From Bog-473 sp035551835 (GTDB taxonomy: Bacteria > Actinomycetota > Acidimicrobiia > Acidimicrobiales > RAAP-2): a DNA stretch of 57,553 bases. The DNA lies in the NCBI GenBank assembly GCA_035551835.1, contig DASZMN010000123.1, positions 1-57,553 of the forward strand, read 5' to 3'. Positions 23,701 through 31,099 of this stretch are shown here, piece by piece; within the stretch, counting starts at the first letter, position 1, and every line of letters begins with the position of its first letter. Made by a program: the position numbers and the translations under genes. The notes beneath the pieces are model-generated. The model saw nothing but the letters and a program-made list of their open reading frames with translations, was not told where the DNA came from and did no database searches.

Positions 23701-24813
23701 TCAGCCGAAGAGGCAGTCGGCCGTTCGCTCCAGCCCGGCCAGCTCGTGCACGTCGTGGCCGAACAGCGGGATCCGCCCGACGGGCGCCGGCGACACCTGC
23801 GCGGCCAGGCCGGCGTAGCCCGTCGCCTCCCGTGCCGCGACCGTGTTCAACTCGGCCAGGTTCGCCTCCAACGGCTCGAGCGCCGGCGCCGCCAGACCCG
23901 GCGGGGGCGATGCCGCGCCGCCCTCGGCGCCGAAGGACGGTGCGATCCGGTTCACCACGAGCGCGGCGACGGCGACGTCGCGCTCCGCCAACTTGGATGC
24001 GAAGAAACCCGCCTCCGCCACGGCGTCGGACCGGGCCGAGGTGACCAGCACGTAGGCCGTGGCGGGGTCGGCCAGCAGCTCGTGGACCGCGGTCGCCCGG
24101 GTGCGGAAGCCGTCCTCCATCCCCTCGAAGGCCTGGAAGAAGGCCACGGCGTCCTGCACGATCTCCGCGCCCGCCACCTTGCTGATCGTGCGCAAGAGCG
24201 CCTGGGTGGCCATGCCGACGGCGCGCAGTGACATGCGGGTGGGCACCAGGAGCGCTCGGAAGAGGCGGTTCTCCAGGAAACGGGTTAGCCGGCGGGGCGC
24301 GTCGAGCAGGTCCAACGCGTTGCGGGTCGGCGGTGTATCGACGACGACGATGTCGAACTCCTCGGAGTTGACCAGCTCATAGAGCTTCTCCATCGCCATG
24401 TACTCCTGGGTCCCCGAGAGGGCGCCGGCGAGATTCTGGTAGAGCCGGTTCGCCAGGATCGACTCCGCCTGCTCCGGCGTGCGGGCGTAACGGTGGACCA
24501 GGTCGTCGAAGGTGCCCTTGGAGTCCAGCATCAGGGCGAAGAGGTGCCCGGGCCACGGTCCGGCGACCTCGGTCGGGGTGTTCGGGAGCGACTGCACGCC
24601 GAGGGCGTCGGCCAGTCGCCGCGCCGGGTCGACCGTGACCACACAGGCGCGGCGGCCCGCCCGGGCGGCCGCCAGGGCAAAGGTCGCCGACACCGTGGTC
24701 TTGCCGACGCCCCCCGAGCCGCAGCACACCACGACCGAGCGGTCCGTCACCAGAGCCGCCAGCGACGGCTCGACCGGCAATGCCGGCTCACCCGCCAGCG
24801 GGACCGAGCTCAC
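23701..24813 (-). CDS. Get3/ArsA-like ATPase, BagB-type partner
   Basis: The 370-residue protein starts at GTG 24813, overlapping the upstream ATPase gene stop (GTGA). It belongs to the SIMIBI-class Get3/ArsA ATPases. Its P-loop is GSGGVGKTT (about 32-40). The signature lysine of the deviant Walker A (xKGGxGKT) is replaced by serine. Switch motifs DPARRL and VDTPPTRNALDLLD are present. The pair matches the mycobacterial Rv3679-Rv3680 (BagA/BagB) complex, which also sits next to whiB4. No arsenic-binding cysteines or ArsB pump are present, so arsenite export is unlikely. Confidence 0.88.
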   Translation of the reverse strand: MSSVPLAGEPALPVEPSLAALVTDRSVVVCCGSGGVGKTTVSATFALAAARAGRRACVVTVDPARRLADALGVQSLPNTPTEVAGPWPGHLFALMLDSKGTFDDLVHRYARTPEQAESILANRLYQNLAGALSGTQEYMAMEKLYELVNSEEFDIVVVDTPPTRNALDLLDAPRRLTRFLENRLFRALLVPTRMSLRAVGMATQALLRTISKVAGAEIVQDAVAFFQAFEGMEDGFRTRATAVHELLADPATAYVLVTSARSDAVAEAGFFASKLAERDVAVAALVVNRIAPSFGAEGGAASPPPGLAAPALEPLEANLAELNTVAAREATGYAGLAAQVSPAPVGRIPLFGHDVHELAGLERTADCLFG

Positions 24814-25817
24814 GCCGCTCCTTCCGGCACCAACGACCCCACCGCCTCGGCCAGCGCGTCCGCCAGCGCCTTGGTCTCGGCCGGCCCGATCCGCGGCGCG
24901 TCGATCGAGGGCACCAGCAGGTGGGGCAGTGGCAGCTCGCGGCTGAGCCGCTCGACCTGCTCCGCCGACACGCCGTGGCGGGCCAGCCGGAACAGCCGGG
25001 CCTCCTCCAAGGCGGCCACGTGCGCCGGCGGGATCTCCCGGCCACCCAGGCCACCCGGGCCACCCAGGCCACCCAGGCCCCCCGGAGCCCCCGAGCCCGC
25101 CCCAGCCACCACCTCGGCCGCCGGCCGGTCCAGGCCGACCGGCTCGGGGTCGCACGCGTTCACGATCACCGGCCCCAGTTGGACGCCGGCCTTGTCCTCC
25201 AACGTGTAGGCCGATTCGATCGTCTCGGAGACGGGCAGCTCCTCGGGCAGCGTGACCAGCATGACCCGGCACCGGGCCGGGTCGCTGAGCAGGTCGACCA
25301 CGTCTTGAGCCTGCGTCCGCAGCGGCCCACCCCGGGCGGCGTCGACCATGCCCCGGGCCGAGGTCAGGAACGTGATGGCGTGGCCCGTGGCGGGGGCGTC
25401 GACCACGATCAAGTCGGCGACGCCGTCCCGCTCGAGCTGCTTGATCTTGCCCAGGACCAGGACGTCTCGGATGCCGGGGATGGCCGTCGCGACCACGTCG
25501 AGCACGCCCGAGTGCGCCAGCCGCTTGGACACGCGCTTCAGCCCGTGGTCCTCGAGATACTCGACCAGCGCGTCGTCGGGGGTGAGCCGGCGGGCCCGTA
25601 CCGAGTCGCCCAGCACCTCTTCCTCGTAGCCCAGGTCGCCCTCCCGGCCGAAGGCCGCGGTGATCCCGGACTTGCCCTCGAGCTCGACGATCAGCACCGA
25701 TTTGCCGACGTCAGCGGCCATGCGCGCCACCGCCGCGCTCATCGTCGTCTTGCCGACTCCGCCCTTGCCCGCCATGACGAGGACGTGGCTCTGTGCGCAG
25801 AAGGTCCCCACGTCCAT
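24810..25817 (-). CDS. Get3/ArsA-like ATPase, BagA-type partner
   Basis: The 335-residue protein carries a complete deviant Walker A, AGKGGVGKTT (about 16-25), including the signature lysine. A switch-like DAPATGH motif (VVDAPATGHAITFL) follows, then a long helical part. A Gly/Leu/Pro-rich linker (about 250-265) is encoded by short repeats. It is the upstream member of a translationally coupled pair and likely forms a heterodimer with the next gene product. In the Rv3679/Rv3680 pair the role has been linked to Get3-like functions. The role here is inferred. The divergent neighbour is whiB. Confidence 0.88.
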   Translation of the reverse strand: MDVGTFCAQSHVLVMAGKGGVGKTTMSAAVARMAADVGKSVLIVELEGKSGITAAFGREGDLGYEEEVLGDSVRARRLTPDDALVEYLEDHGLKRVSKRLAHSGVLDVVATAIPGIRDVLVLGKIKQLERDGVADLIVVDAPATGHAITFLTSARGMVDAARGGPLRTQAQDVVDLLSDPARCRVMLVTLPEELPVSETIESAYTLEDKAGVQLGPVIVNACDPEPVGLDRPAAEVVAGAGSGAPGGLGGLGGPGGLGGREIPPAHVAALEEARLFRLARHGVSAEQVERLSRELPLPHLLVPSIDAPRIGPAETKALADALAEAVGSLVPEGAA

Positions 25818-25958
25818 GGTGGGCCGAGCGTAGTTGCCGTGCTCGCGACGAAGATCGATGGCTGGCCAAAGATCCTGGTCAAGACCCTTGAACGCGGGAA
25901 ACCCCGGAGATAACTTGAACCGCAGGGGGGGTTCTGTAGCGCCCTATCGGGGGGTTTC

Positions 25959-26216
25959 ATGCGCCAGGGACAAGAAATGTGGCAGTTGAAGGCAGCGTGC
26001 AGGGGGCCGCAGGCCGCGGTCTTCTTTCCGCCTTCACATGCCGAGCGGAAAGAGGAGAAGGCCTCCCGCGAGATCAGGGCGAAAGCGATCTGTGACCAGT
26101 GCCGAGTGAGGTCCGAGTGCCTCGACTACGCCATCCGGATTCGCGAACCGCACGGGATCTGGGGCGGCCTCAACGAGGTCGAGCGCAAGACGGTGCTCGA
26201 TCGGCGGGCCAGCTGA
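25959..26216 (+). CDS. WhiB-family [4Fe-4S] transcription factor, WhiB4-like
   Basis: The 85-residue protein has the four cluster cysteines C14, C45, C48 and C54 (C-x30-C-x2-C-x5-C), the turn GIWGG at 66-70 and a basic tail. The sequence around FFPPSHAERK and the neighbourhood (divergent from a BagA/BagB-like pair) resemble mycobacterial WhiB4, a redox-responsive regulator. The start at ATG 25959 gives the usual length, and ATG 25977 is an alternative. It would sense O2 or NO through its cluster. Confidence 0.9.
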   Translation: MRQGQEMWQLKAACRGPQAAVFFPPSHAERKEEKASREIRAKAICDQCRVRSECLDYAIRIREPHGIWGGLNEVERKTVLDRRAS

Positions 26217-26240
26217 GCCGCCCGCGCCAGCTGAGCCGCC
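26208..26240 (+). repeat. 15-bp direct repeat over the whiB stop codon
   Basis: GCCAGCTGAGCCGCC occurs at 26208-26222 and again at 26226-26240. The 18-bp spacing keeps frame, so a second in-frame TGA follows the first. Confidence 0.7.
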
Positions 26241-26262
26241 GGCGCCGCCCGCGCCTGGCGGC
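26235..26262. terminator. strong GC hairpin between convergent genes
   Basis: GCCGCC-GGCGC-(CGCCC)-GCGCC-T-GGCGGC folds into an 11-bp stem with one bulge. It lies between the stops of whiB (26216) and the DUF929-like gene (26280), so it may end both transcripts. There is no T tract, so it would be a non-canonical or Rho-assisted terminator. Confidence 0.45.
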
Positions 26263-26279
26263 ACCAAGGGCGCGCGCCA

Positions 26280-27218
26280 CTACGACGGAGGCGTGATCTT
26301 CAGCGCTTGATCCGCGGCCACCACGCCGCGGCTCTGGCAGACGCTGCCCGGCTTCTGCCCGTCGACCGAGCAGATGGCCGCGGTGATCTGGTTGGCCGCG
26401 GAAATCACCGCCTGCGTCAAGGGGCTGAGCGGAGAGCTCAGGTCGCCGGCGATCTGGTCCTGCGTGAGCCCGAGCAGGACGCTCGGCGTGAAGCTCGATG
26501 CGTTCAGGACCCACCGGTTGCCCACGTCGAGCAGTGGGAACGTCGTGGCGCTCGAGCCGTAGTACGAGATCGCCGCGCGCTGGCGCGCGTCGGGCACCTG
26601 GAGGCTCAGGTACTTCGCCCCCGTCGGGTTCAACGAGCTGTAGCGCTCGATCGGCTCGAGGATGACGTGGGGGCTCGTGTAGACGGCGTCGTCGAAGGTG
26701 AAGGTGGACACGTTGGCGAAGGCAGTCGTCGCGCTCGATTGCATGAGCCCGAGCTGGCGGAAGGTGCCGAAGCGTGACAGCGCCAGCACCAGCGGCCAGC
26801 GCTCGGCGGCGGCGTACGGCGCGAACTCGGCCCCGTAGAAGAAGACGACCGGCTCGGGCGACCCGCCGTCCACTTCAGCCATCCACGTCGGTGCGTTGCC
26901 GGACCCCGACGTGGCCCGCAGCGGCGTGATCGGGTTGGCCGGCGAGGACACCCCCACCGCGTCGTACACCGACGACTGGGGCACCGTCGCCAAAGTGGTC
27001 AGGAGCGATGAGGAGACCGCGTTGAACGTCTCGGTGGTCGGCGAGCTCGTGGGCGCGTAGCGGTCCCGCACGAGCACCAGCGCGCCGAGCAAGAAGATGA
27101 CGACCACGATGAGCCCGAGCGCCAGATAGCGGCGCGGGAGCTGGCGTAACGTGGACCCAACCGCCGGCACACCCTCGGGTGCAGAGGCGGGCGCGGGTTC
27201 GAAATCGGTGCTGCTCAT
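26280..27218 (-). CDS. membrane-anchored DUF929-like protein without active cysteines
   Basis: The 312-residue protein has a cytoplasmic N-terminus, one membrane helix at about 33-51 and an extracytoplasmic thioredoxin-fold-like domain. The segment FFYGAEFAPYAAAERWPLV matches the DUF929 family, where I expect a CPYC-type pair. Here the four positions read Ala-Pro-Tyr-Ala (residues 133-136), so thiol redox chemistry is not possible at that site. Two Cys occur only near the C-terminus. It may be a chaperone or binding protein. It is convergent with whiB, with the hairpin at 26235 between them. Confidence 0.8.
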   Translation of the reverse strand: MSSTDFEPAPASAPEGVPAVGSTLRQLPRRYLALGLIVVVIFLLGALVLVRDRYAPTSSPTTETFNAVSSSLLTTLATVPQSSVYDAVGVSSPANPITPLRATSGSGNAPTWMAEVDGGSPEPVVFFYGAEFAPYAAAERWPLVLALSRFGTFRQLGLMQSSATTAFANVSTFTFDDAVYTSPHVILEPIERYSSLNPTGAKYLSLQVPDARQRAAISYYGSSATTFPLLDVGNRWVLNASSFTPSVLLGLTQDQIAGDLSSPLSPLTQAVISAANQITAAICSVDGQKPGSVCQSRGVVAADQALKITPPS

Positions 27219-27279
27219 GGGATGGGTCAGGTTAGCGAAGGGGTGCCCCCTTTCCGGGGGCGCCGCCCCGTCCCGCCGG

Positions 27280-27285
27280 TACCCT
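27280..27285 (+). promoter_or_regulatory. -10 element of the Nudix/MBL operon (leaderless type)
   Basis: TACCCT ends 6 nt before GTG 27292, supporting that GTG as start. Confidence 0.45.
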
Positions 27286-27291
27286 CATGGC

Positions 27292-28245
27292 GTGCCTCCA
27301 TCGGTCCCTCCCTCCGAAGTCGAGATTCGCCCGGCTGCCACCGTCATGCTGGTGCGCGACACCCCCTCCTCGAACGGGGACCCTGGGCTCGAGGTCCTGA
27401 TGGTCCGGCGCAATCTGCGCTCCGACTTCGTCGGCGGCGCGTACGTGTTCCCCGGGGGCGCGGTCGATTTCCTCGACGGCGGCCCCGAGGCGGAGGCCCT
27501 GTGCGCCGGGCGGAGCGCTGCCGATGCCAGCGCGTTGTTGGGCGTCGGTGGCGGCGGCCTGGCCTATTGGGTCGCCGTGGTGCGTGAGACCTTTGAGGAG
27601 GCTGGCCTGCTGCTCGCCCAGCGCGAGGGCGGCCCGGACCTGCTGGCGGGCGACGCCGGGGAGGAGGCCCGCTTCGTGGCCGAGCGCGCGTCGGTGAACG
27701 CCGGCACCCGCCGCTTTCTCGACCTGTGCCGGGACGAGCGCCTGCGCCTGTCCGTCGGGGACATCCACTACTTCGCGCACTGGATCACCCCCCGGGGCGC
27801 TCCCCGTCGCTATGACACCCGCTTCTTCGTGGCGGCCGCGCCGCCCGGCCAGATCGCCGCGCACGACGCCGGCGAGACCATTGCCGAGGTCTGGATCTCG
27901 CCGCACGACGCACTGGCGCGCCACCGGGCCGGTGAGATCGAGATCATCTTCCCCACCATCCGCACCTTGCAGGCGATCGGCCGGTTCGCCACCAGCGCCC
28001 AGCTCCTCGACGCCGCCGCCGAGGCCTCGAGTTCGGTGCCGGCGATCGAGCCACGCGTCGTGCCCGACGGCAACGGCATGCGCATCGTGCTCCCGGGCGA
28101 CCCGGCCTACGAGCGCGCGCCGGTGCCCGACCCCGGGGGCGACGGCGCCCTCGGGGACTTCAACGCCGCCGTGCGCGCCGTGTCCATGCAGGCGAACCAG
28201 GAGGGGCCCGACGCCGCGCCCGGGCCGCGACCCGCCGGCCCATGA
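27292..28245 (+). CDS. Nudix-family hydrolase, NUDT19-like
   Basis: The 317-residue protein has an interrupted Nudix region. GGAYVFPGGAVDF is followed by an insertion of about 40 residues before the REtfEEaG core (VRETFEEAGLLLA). This split box is typical of NUDT7/NUDT19-like CoA-diphosphatase relatives. The start is placed at GTG 27292 because it begins the fold and has a -10 element 6 nt upstream. The frame is open to 27151. It overlaps the metallo-beta-lactamase-fold gene by ATGA. Eukaryotic homologues act on CoA esters, which would fit the lipid-rich neighbourhood, but substrate is inference. Confidence 0.85.
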   Translation: MPPSVPPSEVEIRPAATVMLVRDTPSSNGDPGLEVLMVRRNLRSDFVGGAYVFPGGAVDFLDGGPEAEALCAGRSAADASALLGVGGGGLAYWVAVVRETFEEAGLLLAQREGGPDLLAGDAGEEARFVAERASVNAGTRRFLDLCRDERLRLSVGDIHYFAHWITPRGAPRRYDTRFFVAAAPPGQIAAHDAGETIAEVWISPHDALARHRAGEIEIIFPTIRTLQAIGRFATSAQLLDAAAEASSSVPAIEPRVVPDGNGMRIVLPGDPAYERAPVPDPGGDGALGDFNAAVRAVSMQANQEGPDAAPGPRPAGP

Positions 28246-29198
28246 TCCCGGCGGTGCCCGCGGTGCCCGCGGTGCCCGCGGTGCCCGACTTCGGCGTCGG
28301 CCCCGCCCCCGGGCCGGGCCGGCTCGACGAGGTCACACCGGGCGTCTACCGGCTCACCGCCCCCAACCCCGGACTGATGACGGGACCGGGGACGAACACC
28401 TATCTCGTGGGCGACGTCGAGCCGGTCGTCGTCGACCCGGGCCCCGAGGACGCGGCGCACACGGCGGCCATCGTGGCGGCGGCGCAGCCGTTCGGCCCGA
28501 TCCGTACCATCGTGGTGACGCACACCCACGTCGACCACGCTCCCGGCGCGGCGGCGCTCGCGGCCGCCACCGGCGCCCGGGTCGTTGGCTTCGGCCCGGC
28601 CGGCGCGTTCGCGCCCGACGAGTGTGTGGGCGAAGGCTGGACGCTGACCACGCCCCTCGGCTCCGGCACCCAGTCCGGCTCCCACGGCGGGCCATCTGTG
28701 CTGACGCTGCGCGCGCTGCATACCCCCGGCCACGCGTCCGACCACCTCTGCTGGTTGGTCGAGGAGCAGGCCCTGTTGTTCACCGGCGACCACGTGATGC
28801 ACGGCTCGACGGTTGTCATTCGGCCGCCCGACGGCGACCTGCACCAGTACCTCACCAGCCTCGAGCGCGTGCGCGACGAGGTACCTCCTCTCCACACGCT
28901 GGCTCCGGGACACGGCCGCCTGATGGACCACGTCCCCGACGTCATCGACGCGTTGATCGCGCATCGCCTCGCTCGTCACGAGCGCGTCGCGGTGGCGCTG
29001 GCGCGGCGCGGGGAGAGCTCGGTCGACGAGCTCTTGGACGAGGTCTACGGCGACGTGACGGAGCAGCAGCTCCCGGTGGCTCGGTTCTCGCTGTGGGCGC
29101 ATCTGCGCGCCCTCACCGAGGAGGGTCGGGCGTCGGTCGTCGGCTCGGAGCCGGTGGGCACGCGGGCGGACACGATCGAGAGCCGCTGGGCCGCCTGA
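28242..29198 (+). CDS. metallo-beta-lactamase-fold hydrolase, LACTB2-like
   Basis: The 318-residue protein has the zinc motifs HTHVDH, TPGHASDH, FTGDHVM and APGHGRL, and a C-terminal winged-helix region (about 240-310). That combination is typical of LACTB2/beta-lactamase-like-2 proteins, which include RNA-cleaving members. The N-terminus begins with four Val-Pro-Ala-type repeats encoded by a 9-bp tandem repeat. A later start is possible, because the conserved part starts near residue 27. It is coupled by ATGA to the upstream Nudix gene. Confidence 0.88.
   Translation: MIPAVPAVPAVPAVPDFGVGPAPGPGRLDEVTPGVYRLTAPNPGLMTGPGTNTYLVGDVEPVVVDPGPEDAAHTAAIVAAAQPFGPIRTIVVTHTHVDHAPGAAALAAATGARVVGFGPAGAFAPDECVGEGWTLTTPLGSGTQSGSHGGPSVLTLRALHTPGHASDHLCWLVEEQALLFTGDHVMHGSTVVIRPPDGDLHQYLTSLERVRDEVPPLHTLAPGHGRLMDHVPDVIDALIAHRLARHERVAVALARRGESSVDELLDEVYGDVTEQQLPVARFSLWAHLRALTEEGRASVVGSEPVGTRADTIESRWAA
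28251..28286 (+). repeat. 9-bp tandem repeat, four copies
   Basis: Four perfect units of GCGGTGCCC encode the Ala-Val-Pro repeats at the start of the MBL-fold protein. The length is a multiple of three. Confidence 0.85.
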
Positions 29199-29242
29199 GC
29201 CCCGAGTGCGCGACGGATGCGTACGCTCCGCTCGCTCAGCCA

Positions 29243-29277
29243 GCTTCCGCGGTTCAGCCTGCTTCCGCGGTTCAGCC
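29243..29277 (+). repeat. 17-bp direct repeat at a convergent gene junction
   Basis: GCTTCCGCGGTTCAGCC occurs twice with an 18-bp period (29243-29259, 29261-29277). The second copy overlaps the last codons of the Mrp gene. Confidence 0.75.
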
Positions 29278-30474
29278 GGCTTCGGCCGCTCCCTGCGCCA
29301 CGGCGGCCTCGACGCGCTCGAGCATCCGGGCCGTGCAGCCTTGGGCCTCGATCAACGGCGCCACTTCTTCGGCGATGACCCGCGCCAGGCCGGCGAAGAC
29401 CGGCGCGAGCTCGCTGTCGGCCTGCGCGGCCACCGGCAACCCGGCATCGCCCCCCGCCGCCAACTCGGGGTGCAACGGGATGGAGCCGACCAGCGGCACG
29501 CCGAGCCCGTGGGCCAAGCGCTCGCCGCCGCCAGATCCGAACAACGCGTACGTCGTGCCGTGCTCGCACGTGAAGTCGCTCATGTTCTCGATCACCCCGG
29601 CGACGCGCAGGTAGCCCCGGCGCGCCATGTCCGCCGCTCGGGCGGCCACCTTCTGCGCCGCCACCGGTGGGGTGGTGACCACCAGCAACTCGGTGCGCGG
29701 TAGCAGGCGGGCCAGACCCATCTGGATGTCACCGGTTCCCGGTGGCAAGTCGATGAGCAGGTAGTCGAGGTCACCCCAGTGCGCGTCCTGCAAGAACTGC
29801 TGGACCGCCCGGTTGAGGACCAGGCCGCGCCACATGATCGCCTGCTCCTCGTCGGCGAGAAAACCCATCGATAGCACGCGCAAGGTGCCGGGTCCCACGC
29901 GCCGCTCGAGGGGAACCATCTTCCCAGCCCGGGCCTCGACGTCGCCTTCCATGCCCAACAGGCGCGGCACGGAGAAGCCCCAGATGTCCGCGTCGAGGAC
30001 GCCGACGGTGAATCCCCGCGCCGCCAGGGCGACGGCCAGGTTCACCGTCACCGACGACTTGCCCACGCCGCCCTTGCCCGACGCGATGGCGAGGACCCGG
30101 GCGTCGGGCGGGACCGCGGTCTCCGGGGCGTCTTCCCGGGCCTTCCAGCGCGCCCGGGCCATGACCGCCGCCCGCTCGTCGGCGTCCATCGCCGCCACCT
30201 CGACCCGGACCGACCGAACCCAGTCGAGCGACTCGACGTGACCCACCACGTCCTTTTCGATCTGAGCCCGCAGCGGGCAGGCCGCGATGGTGAGCGCCAC
30301 CTTGACCGTGACCTCGCCGCCCTCGATGGCCACCTCCCGGACCATCCCGAGGTCGACGATGGTGTCGCCGAGCTCAGGGTCGACCACGGCACGCAGGCAC
30401 TCGCGCACCTCGTCGGCTCGCCCGCCCGGGGTCGGCTCCCCTGACGGCCCTTCCGTATCTGGGCTTTGCGCCAT
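29272..30474 (-). CDS. Mrp/NBP35-type Fe-S carrier ATPase
   Basis: The 400-residue protein has an N-terminal DUF59/MIP18 domain (about 20-95, DPELGDTIVDLGMV) and a P-loop ATPase domain with SGKGGVGKSS (about 132-141). LIDLPPGTGD follows as the switch. It is an Mrp/ApbC Fe-S cluster carrier or scaffold in the cytoplasm. The usual C-terminal CxxC pair is reduced to one cysteine in FTCEHGTTYALFG, as in other actinobacterial homologues I recall. The divergent neighbour is an A-type Fe-S carrier gene. Confidence 0.92.
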   Translation of the reverse strand: MAQSPDTEGPSGEPTPGGRADEVRECLRAVVDPELGDTIVDLGMVREVAIEGGEVTVKVALTIAACPLRAQIEKDVVGHVESLDWVRSVRVEVAAMDADERAAVMARARWKAREDAPETAVPPDARVLAIASGKGGVGKSSVTVNLAVALAARGFTVGVLDADIWGFSVPRLLGMEGDVEARAGKMVPLERRVGPGTLRVLSMGFLADEEQAIMWRGLVLNRAVQQFLQDAHWGDLDYLLIDLPPGTGDIQMGLARLLPRTELLVVTTPPVAAQKVAARAADMARRGYLRVAGVIENMSDFTCEHGTTYALFGSGGGERLAHGLGVPLVGSIPLHPELAAGGDAGLPVAAQADSELAPVFAGLARVIAEEVAPLIEAQGCTARMLERVEAAVAQGAAEAG

Positions 30475-30483
30475 CGAATGGGC

Positions 30484-30489
30484 ATTCTA
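30484..30489 (-). promoter_or_regulatory. -10 element of the mrp-like gene
   Basis: TAGAAT on the minus strand lies 9 nt before ATG 30474. Confidence 0.45.
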
Positions 30490-30550
30490 CCTGCATGACA
30501 CGGATTTCCGATCTCCCAGCGCCAGAGTGCTGGCGCCCCGGCTGCGCCAG

Positions 30551-30556
30551 TAACAT
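30551..30556 (+). promoter_or_regulatory. -10 element upstream of the A-type Fe-S carrier gene
   Basis: TAACAT lies about 70 nt before GTG 30628, leaving a leader that contains the GAGGAGG ribosome-binding site. No strong -35 is seen. Confidence 0.35.
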
Positions 30557-30627
30557 GAGAGCCATCCCGTGACGCATGGTGCGTCGCGATCGCCGGCATC
30601 AGGGGCCGGAGCGACGAGGAGGAACCA

Positions 30628-30993
30628 GTGACGACCATCTCGACTTCCGTCAACATCGGGAAGAAGCCGGCACCGGTGTCCCTCAGCGACACGGCGACGA
30701 CCAAGGTGGCCGAGCTCCTGGCCCAGGAGGAGGGCGGCGACCTGGCGCTGCGTGTCGCAGTGAAGCCGGGCGGGTGCTCCGGTTACAGCTACGAGATGTT
30801 CTTCGACACCGAGGTGATGACCGACGACGTCGTCTCCGAATACGGCGCCGTGAGGGTGGTCGTCGACGCCGCGAGCGCCGAGCTCCTGACCGGGTCGACG
30901 CTCGACTACAGCGACGGGCTCCAAGGCGCCGGCTTCCACATCAGCAATCCCAACGCGACCCGCACGTGCGGTTGCGGCTCCTCGTTCAGCTGA
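30628..30993 (+). CDS. A-type iron-sulfur carrier (ErpA/IscA family)
   Basis: The 121-residue protein has the three conserved cysteines of the HesB/IscA family: GGCSGY in the middle and CGCGSSF at the end. It passes [2Fe-2S] or [4Fe-4S] clusters to target proteins. GTG 30628 is preceded by a strong GAGGAGG ribosome-binding site. It is divergent from the Mrp-like carrier and followed by a [2Fe-2S]-containing enzyme gene, a coherent Fe-S neighbourhood. Confidence 0.93.
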   Translation: MTTISTSVNIGKKPAPVSLSDTATTKVAELLAQEEGGDLALRVAVKPGGCSGYSYEMFFDTEVMTDDVVSEYGAVRVVVDAASAELLTGSTLDYSDGLQGAGFHISNPNATRTCGCGSSFS

Positions 30994-31099
30994 GCCGCCG
31001 CGCCCTGGCGCACCCGGACCCCTGAGCAGCCTCACGCCCGAGCGCGCGCCCGAGCCGGGCGAAGCCGCAGCGGTCGGGGGTCGGACGCAGATCGCGTTC

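Noticed and set aside
23701..25817. Arsenite efflux ATPase pair
   Set aside because: No arsB, arsR or arsenite-binding cysteines are present. Synteny with whiB points to the Get3-like pair instead.
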